This document shows, in pieces, positions 15,367 through 17,572 of a stretch of DNA of 17,572 nt. The translations under genes and the position numbers were made by a program. The stretch comes from an uncultured Campylobacter sp. Its GTDB lineage: Bacteria > Actinomycetota > Actinomycetes > Mycobacteriales > Mycobacteriaceae. Under the pieces are notes generated by a model that had not been told where the DNA came from, did not search any database, and was given only the letters and a program-made list of their open reading frames with translations. The stretch is from contig CALTYW010000034.1 in the NCBI GenBank assembly GCA_943913625.1, positions 1 through 17,572 of the forward strand, written 5' to 3'. Every line of letters begins with the position of its first letter. The stretch's first letter is position 1.

Positions 15367-16223
15367 GGCTTGGCTCCTTCGGCGACGGCTCTGGCGGTGA
15401 GGAAGAGTTTGCGGTGGTTGGGCACGCGGACCCGGGTGGTGGCGAGCTCGCTGGCGGGGGTGTCGGCGATGCGTTCGGTGAGGTCCCTGAACAGGGCTTC
15501 CGTGGCGGCGACGGCGCCACGCGCGTGCCGGGGCAAGAGGGGGATTGTGGATTTGGCGTGGTCGAGTTCGCGGGTGATATGGGTGGTGAGGGTGTGCAGT
15601 GTGGCGTCGTCAAGCGAACGCCCCTCGGGGAGGTACGTGCGGCCGAGCGTGAGCGAATCCTCGCCGTAATCGCGCAGGAAGTTGATTTTTTGGAAGGCGC
15701 TGCCGAGCGCGCGGGCGCCGGATTCGAGCGTGGCGCGGTCCTCGGGCGTGGTGTCGCGGCCGCGCAGGAACGCGGTGAGGCACATTAAGCCGATGACCTC
15801 GGCGGACCCGTAGACGTACTCGTCCAGATCGGTCTGGGTGTAGGTGGTTTGCGTGAGGTCGCGGCGCATGGAGGCGAAAAACGCCTTCACGTGCGCGGGG
15901 TCGAAACCGCAGCGGCGGTGCGTCTGCGCGTAGGCGTGCAGGACCGGGTCGGTGTGGAAGCGGTGGGAGGGCGCGTGGAGCACCTGCTCCTCGTAGATAT
16001 CCAGAGCGGTCTCGGGGCACTCGTGGGCTTCGGCGGTGGTGCCGTCCACGATCTCGTCGGCGACACGAACCATGGCGTAGAGGTTGCGGATGTCGCGCCT
16101 GAGCCCTGGCGGGAGCGCCTTCGTGGCCAGGGAGAAGCTGGTGGAATAGTGCGCGATCACCTGGGCTGCGGCCTTGTCGCACATCGCGTCGTAGCGGGCG
16201 AGATAGGTGTCGCGTGCCGTCAT
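15363..16223 (-). CDS. crtB: CrtB-type phytoene synthase
   Basis: A squalene/phytoene synthase-family enzyme that joins two geranylgeranyl diphosphates head to head into phytoene. It is 286 aa, of normal length. Both Asp-rich metal-binding motifs are present: DEIVD at 56-60 and DYGED at 185-189, along with YSTSF at 26-30 and FQKINFLRD at 177-185. The start is ATG 16223: a TATACT box ends exactly 7 nt upstream and no ribosome site is visible, so the message is probably leaderless. An in-frame codon at 16247 would overlap that promoter and is rejected. The gene forms an operon with crtI, overlapping by 4 nt. No crtE, cyclase or elongase is in the window, so the final pigment is unknown. Confidence 0.93.
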   Translation of the reverse strand: MTARDTYLARYDAMCDKAAAQVIAHYSTSFSLATKALPPGLRRDIRNLYAMVRVADEIVDGTTAEAHECPETALDIYEEQVLHAPSHRFHTDPVLHAYAQTHRRCGFDPAHVKAFFASMRRDLTQTTYTQTDLDEYVYGSAEVIGLMCLTAFLRGRDTTPEDRATLESGARALGSAFQKINFLRDYGEDSLTLGRTYLPEGRSLDDATLHTLTTHITRELDHAKSTIPLLPRHARGAVAATEALFRDLTERIADTPASELATTRVRVPNHRKLFLTARAVAEGAKP

Positions 16224-16230
16224 GAACCGA

Positions 16231-16236
16231 AGTATA
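16231..16236 (-). promoter_or_regulatory. -10 box of a leaderless crtB-crtI transcript
   Basis: TATACT on the minus strand lies 7 nt before the crtB ATG at 16223, which places the transcript start at the start codon. No good -35 box is seen. It shares a 42-nt intergenic region with the divergent gene at 16266. Confidence 0.6.
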
Positions 16237-16253
16237 CGGCCGGGCACCGTCGG

Positions 16254-16259
16254 TACCCT
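16254..16259 (+). promoter_or_regulatory. -10 candidate for the decayed operon at 16266
   Basis: TACCCT (TAnnnT) ends 6 nt before the ATG at 16266, and no Shine-Dalgarno sequence is visible. This suggests that this gene too was read from a leaderless message, back to back with crtB. Confidence 0.4.
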
Positions 16260-16265
16260 GCACCC

Positions 16266-16559
16266 ATGGACCTCAGCGAAGCGCTCCAGCTTTTCGACGA
16301 TGCCTCCGCGGGAGGATGTCAGCAGGGTGGTTCGGCCGATCGTCGCAACGCTGCGAACGCATGCTCCCGCCGCGCGGATCCGCGAGGTGCGCTACCGCGG
16401 CGAAGTCACCGCGACGATGCAGTACGACGCCCTGCCGATCAACGACCACTTCCGCATGCTCGACGCCGGCACCTTGATCGGCGCGATGGACTACCGCAAA
16501 ACCCGCAGCCGTTCATGTTCACACTCAAGCGCGTCACCGACACCCCGGAGATCCACTGA
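16266..16559 (+). pseudogene. Degraded GXWXG/DUF4334-type protein
   Basis: The start is intact (MDLSEALQLFDDAS), but the frame then shifts near 16308. The new frame runs VSRVVRPIVATLRTHAP and then a recognisable DUF4334 core, RYRGEVTATMQYDALPINDHF and GTLIGAMDYRK, before a second shift near 16500 returns to the first frame for PFMFTLKRVTDTPEIH and a TGA. Intact relatives, from memory, have a GXWXG domain of roughly 80 residues between such an N-terminus and the DUF4334 part; it is missing here. So there is both an internal deletion and a later frame change. The family's biochemical role is not established. The stop overlaps the start of the next gene (TGATG), so the two once formed an operon, now decayed together. 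Confidence 0.75.
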
Positions 16560-17233
16560 TGTATGCCCTGGTCACAGGCGCCGGAAGCGGCATCGCCGCG
16601 CGAGCAGTCGAACGGCTGCTGGAGCGCGGCTACGACGTCTGCGCCACCGACATCCGCGGCCTCGAACGCTGGTCCGGCACCCCCAGAACCCGGATTCGGG
16701 CAAACGCTTATCGACGATTTCCCGTTCCCCCACATCCACCTCATCCTCCACTGTGCCGGCATCATGCCCGGGGGGCGTGTCCGCGAAGTCGCCGCCGCTG
16801 ATGCGCTGAACGTCATGGACGTGAACTACGGCGGCATGGTGCGCCTGGTCAGCTGGTCATCCTAGGGTCGCTTACTGGCTACGTGCCGATGCAGAAACTT
16901 GCCGCATACTCCGCCTCCAAAGCGGCCGTGAACTCGTATGTGGAAATTCTTGCCGAGGAAGAGAAACGTTCCGGCGTGCAAATGCTGCTGGTCGCACCCA
17001 CCGCCGTGAAGACCCCGCTGCTTTCCCAGGCCACAGGCGGCCCCCAGTTCATCCAGGGACTCGCCGGCAAGATGAGCGGCCTGCTGATGATCCAGCCCGA
17101 CGACGTCCTCGACGCCATTGACCGCGGACTGCGCCGCGGCACACCCGTCGTCGTACCGGGCGGGCGGCTGCCGCTGCTGGGCCGGCGTCTGTCCCGGCGC
17201 TTCGCGTGGGCGGCGACCGACATCTTCAACTAG
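16559..17233 (+). pseudogene. Degraded short-chain dehydrogenase/reductase (SDR)
   Basis: The three parts of a classical SDR are visible in different frames. Part 1 (frame of 16559) has the cofactor motif TGAGSGIAARAVERLLERGY and breaks near 16680 at a run of five Cs. Part 2, one frame over, carries LILHCAGIMPGGRVREV (the NAG-motif region) and VMDVNYGGMVRLV, then hits a stop at 16863-16865. Part 3, back in the first frame, has QLVILGSLTGYVP and the active-site YSASK (Tyr and Lys present) and runs to TAG at 17231. The distance from start to CAG and from the conserved Asn to the catalytic Ser are each about 12-20 residues shorter than usual, so deletions accompany the frame changes. Its substrate is unknown. 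It overlaps the decayed DUF4334 gene by one base. Confidence 0.85.
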
Positions 17234-17303
17234 CGGTTCGTCGTTTGGGTTCCCTTAGCGTTCCCTTTCGCGTGGCCGGTCGTGGGGTCTGGGTGAACGC
17301 CGG

Positions 17304-17345
17304 GGTTAATGGTCAAAATGTGTGTCTGGAATCGGCGATTTTCGG
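17304..17345. repeat. 42-bp direct repeat, copy 1
   Basis: This copy matches 17521-17562 at 36 of 42 positions with no gaps, offset by 217 bp. The best-kept core is CAAAATGTGTGTC followed by GGAATCGG. It lies 70 nt after the SDR remnant in non-coding sequence. Confidence 0.85.
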
Positions 17346-17369
17346 CATCTGACCACCGTATTTGCCGAA
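17341..17369. repeat. 7-bp inverted repeat next to direct repeat copy 1
   Basis: TTCGGCA (17341-17347) and TGCCGAA (17363-17369) are perfect complements around a 15-nt spacer. The left arm overlaps the end of direct repeat copy 1. Confidence 0.5.
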
Positions 17370-17420
17370 GATATATGTTTGCCGGTTTGGCGGCGGGTTG
17401 GAGGGCCGCCGCTCCGAGAA

Positions 17421-17483
17421 TCCAGCAGGTTACTTCCAGCAGATCGGCGTAAAACGGCGATCTGCTGGGTTCTACCTGCTGGA
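17421..17483. repeat. 63-nt nested palindrome between the direct repeats
   Basis: The outer arms TCCAGCAGGT (17421-17430) and ACCTGCTGGA (17474-17483) pair over 10 bp. Inside, CCAGCAGATCG (17436-17446) and CGATCTGCTGG (17458-17468) pair over 11 bp, extended by two more pairs after one mismatch. A symmetric 5-nt internal loop separates the two stems. The seven-base word CCAGCAG occurs four times, twice in each orientation. No T-run follows on either strand, so it is not a typical terminator. Confidence 0.9.
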
Positions 17484-17520
17484 AACTTTGCGTGGACACC
17501 TGCAGAAATGGGAGAATCCG

Positions 17521-17562
17521 GGTTAAGCGACAAAATGTGTGTCCGGAATCGGTGATTTGCGG
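17521..17562. repeat. 42-bp direct repeat, copy 2
   Basis: The partner of 17304-17345, with six substitutions and no gap. The window ends 10 nt later, so it is not possible to see whether more copies or a gene follow. Confidence 0.85.
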
Positions 17563-17572
17563 GGGATGATCT

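Noticed and set aside
14386..15669. A 427-codon open frame on the plus strand over crtI and crtB
   Set aside because: It spans two well-recognised carotenoid genes on the other strand and reads as Arg/Gly/Val-rich noise typical of high-GC antisense frames.
16676..16684. Phase variation of the SDR by the run of five Cs
   Set aside because: A single-base change there would restore only one junction; a second frame change, a stop at 16863 and apparent missing segments remain, so decay is the simpler reading.
17304..17562. A CRISPR array at the right edge
   Set aside because: There are only two imperfect 42-bp copies 217 bp apart, and the spacer is itself a palindrome. There are no regular short spacers and no cas genes.

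Overview
The window looks like chromosomal DNA of a Corynebacterium or a close relative. The evidence is high GC, a cutinase-family esterase of the type common in mycolic-acid bacteria, metF/metE, a crtB-crtI carotenoid pair, several apparently leaderless starts, and very long secreted proteins whose double-hydrophobic C-terminus resembles that of other long corynebacterial surface proteins. No rRNA, tRNA, CRISPR array or transposase gene was found.

Left flank (1-4420). A metF-metE operon on the minus strand (metE cut by the window edge) has a recognisable promoter and candidate operator repeats. Divergent from it is a one-TM protein of unknown function. A possible overlooked 56-residue membrane protein follows. 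Next come a DoxX-like membrane protein read from a probable leaderless message and, 5 nt downstream, a secreted cutinase-like esterase with a large helical insertion between the catalytic Asp and His. A strong stem-loop terminator ends this block.

Centre (4440-13818). Two giant paralogous secreted proteins (1441 and 1532 aa) lie in tandem on the minus strand, 33 nt apart. They form one operon with a long leader and a shared terminator. Both have the same plan: signal peptide, globular N-terminal domain with a single Cys in a WCID motif, a Thr/Val/Pro-rich stalk, about ten beta-rich modules, and a strongly conserved C-terminal module. That module has two hydrophobic segments and two cysteines exactly 102 residues apart in both proteins. 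There is no LPXTG motif and no sortase nearby. This is the best candidate in the window for an undescribed system: a paired, sortase-independent surface fibre or adhesin.

Right flank (13819-17572). A crtB-crtI pair overlaps by 4 nt and starts at a leaderless promoter. Divergent from it is a decayed two-gene operon, a DUF4334-type protein and a short-chain dehydrogenase, both broken by frame changes and internal deletions. The last 340 nt have no gene. They hold a 42-bp imperfect direct repeat flanking a 63-nt nested palindrome, a possible small non-coding repeat element.
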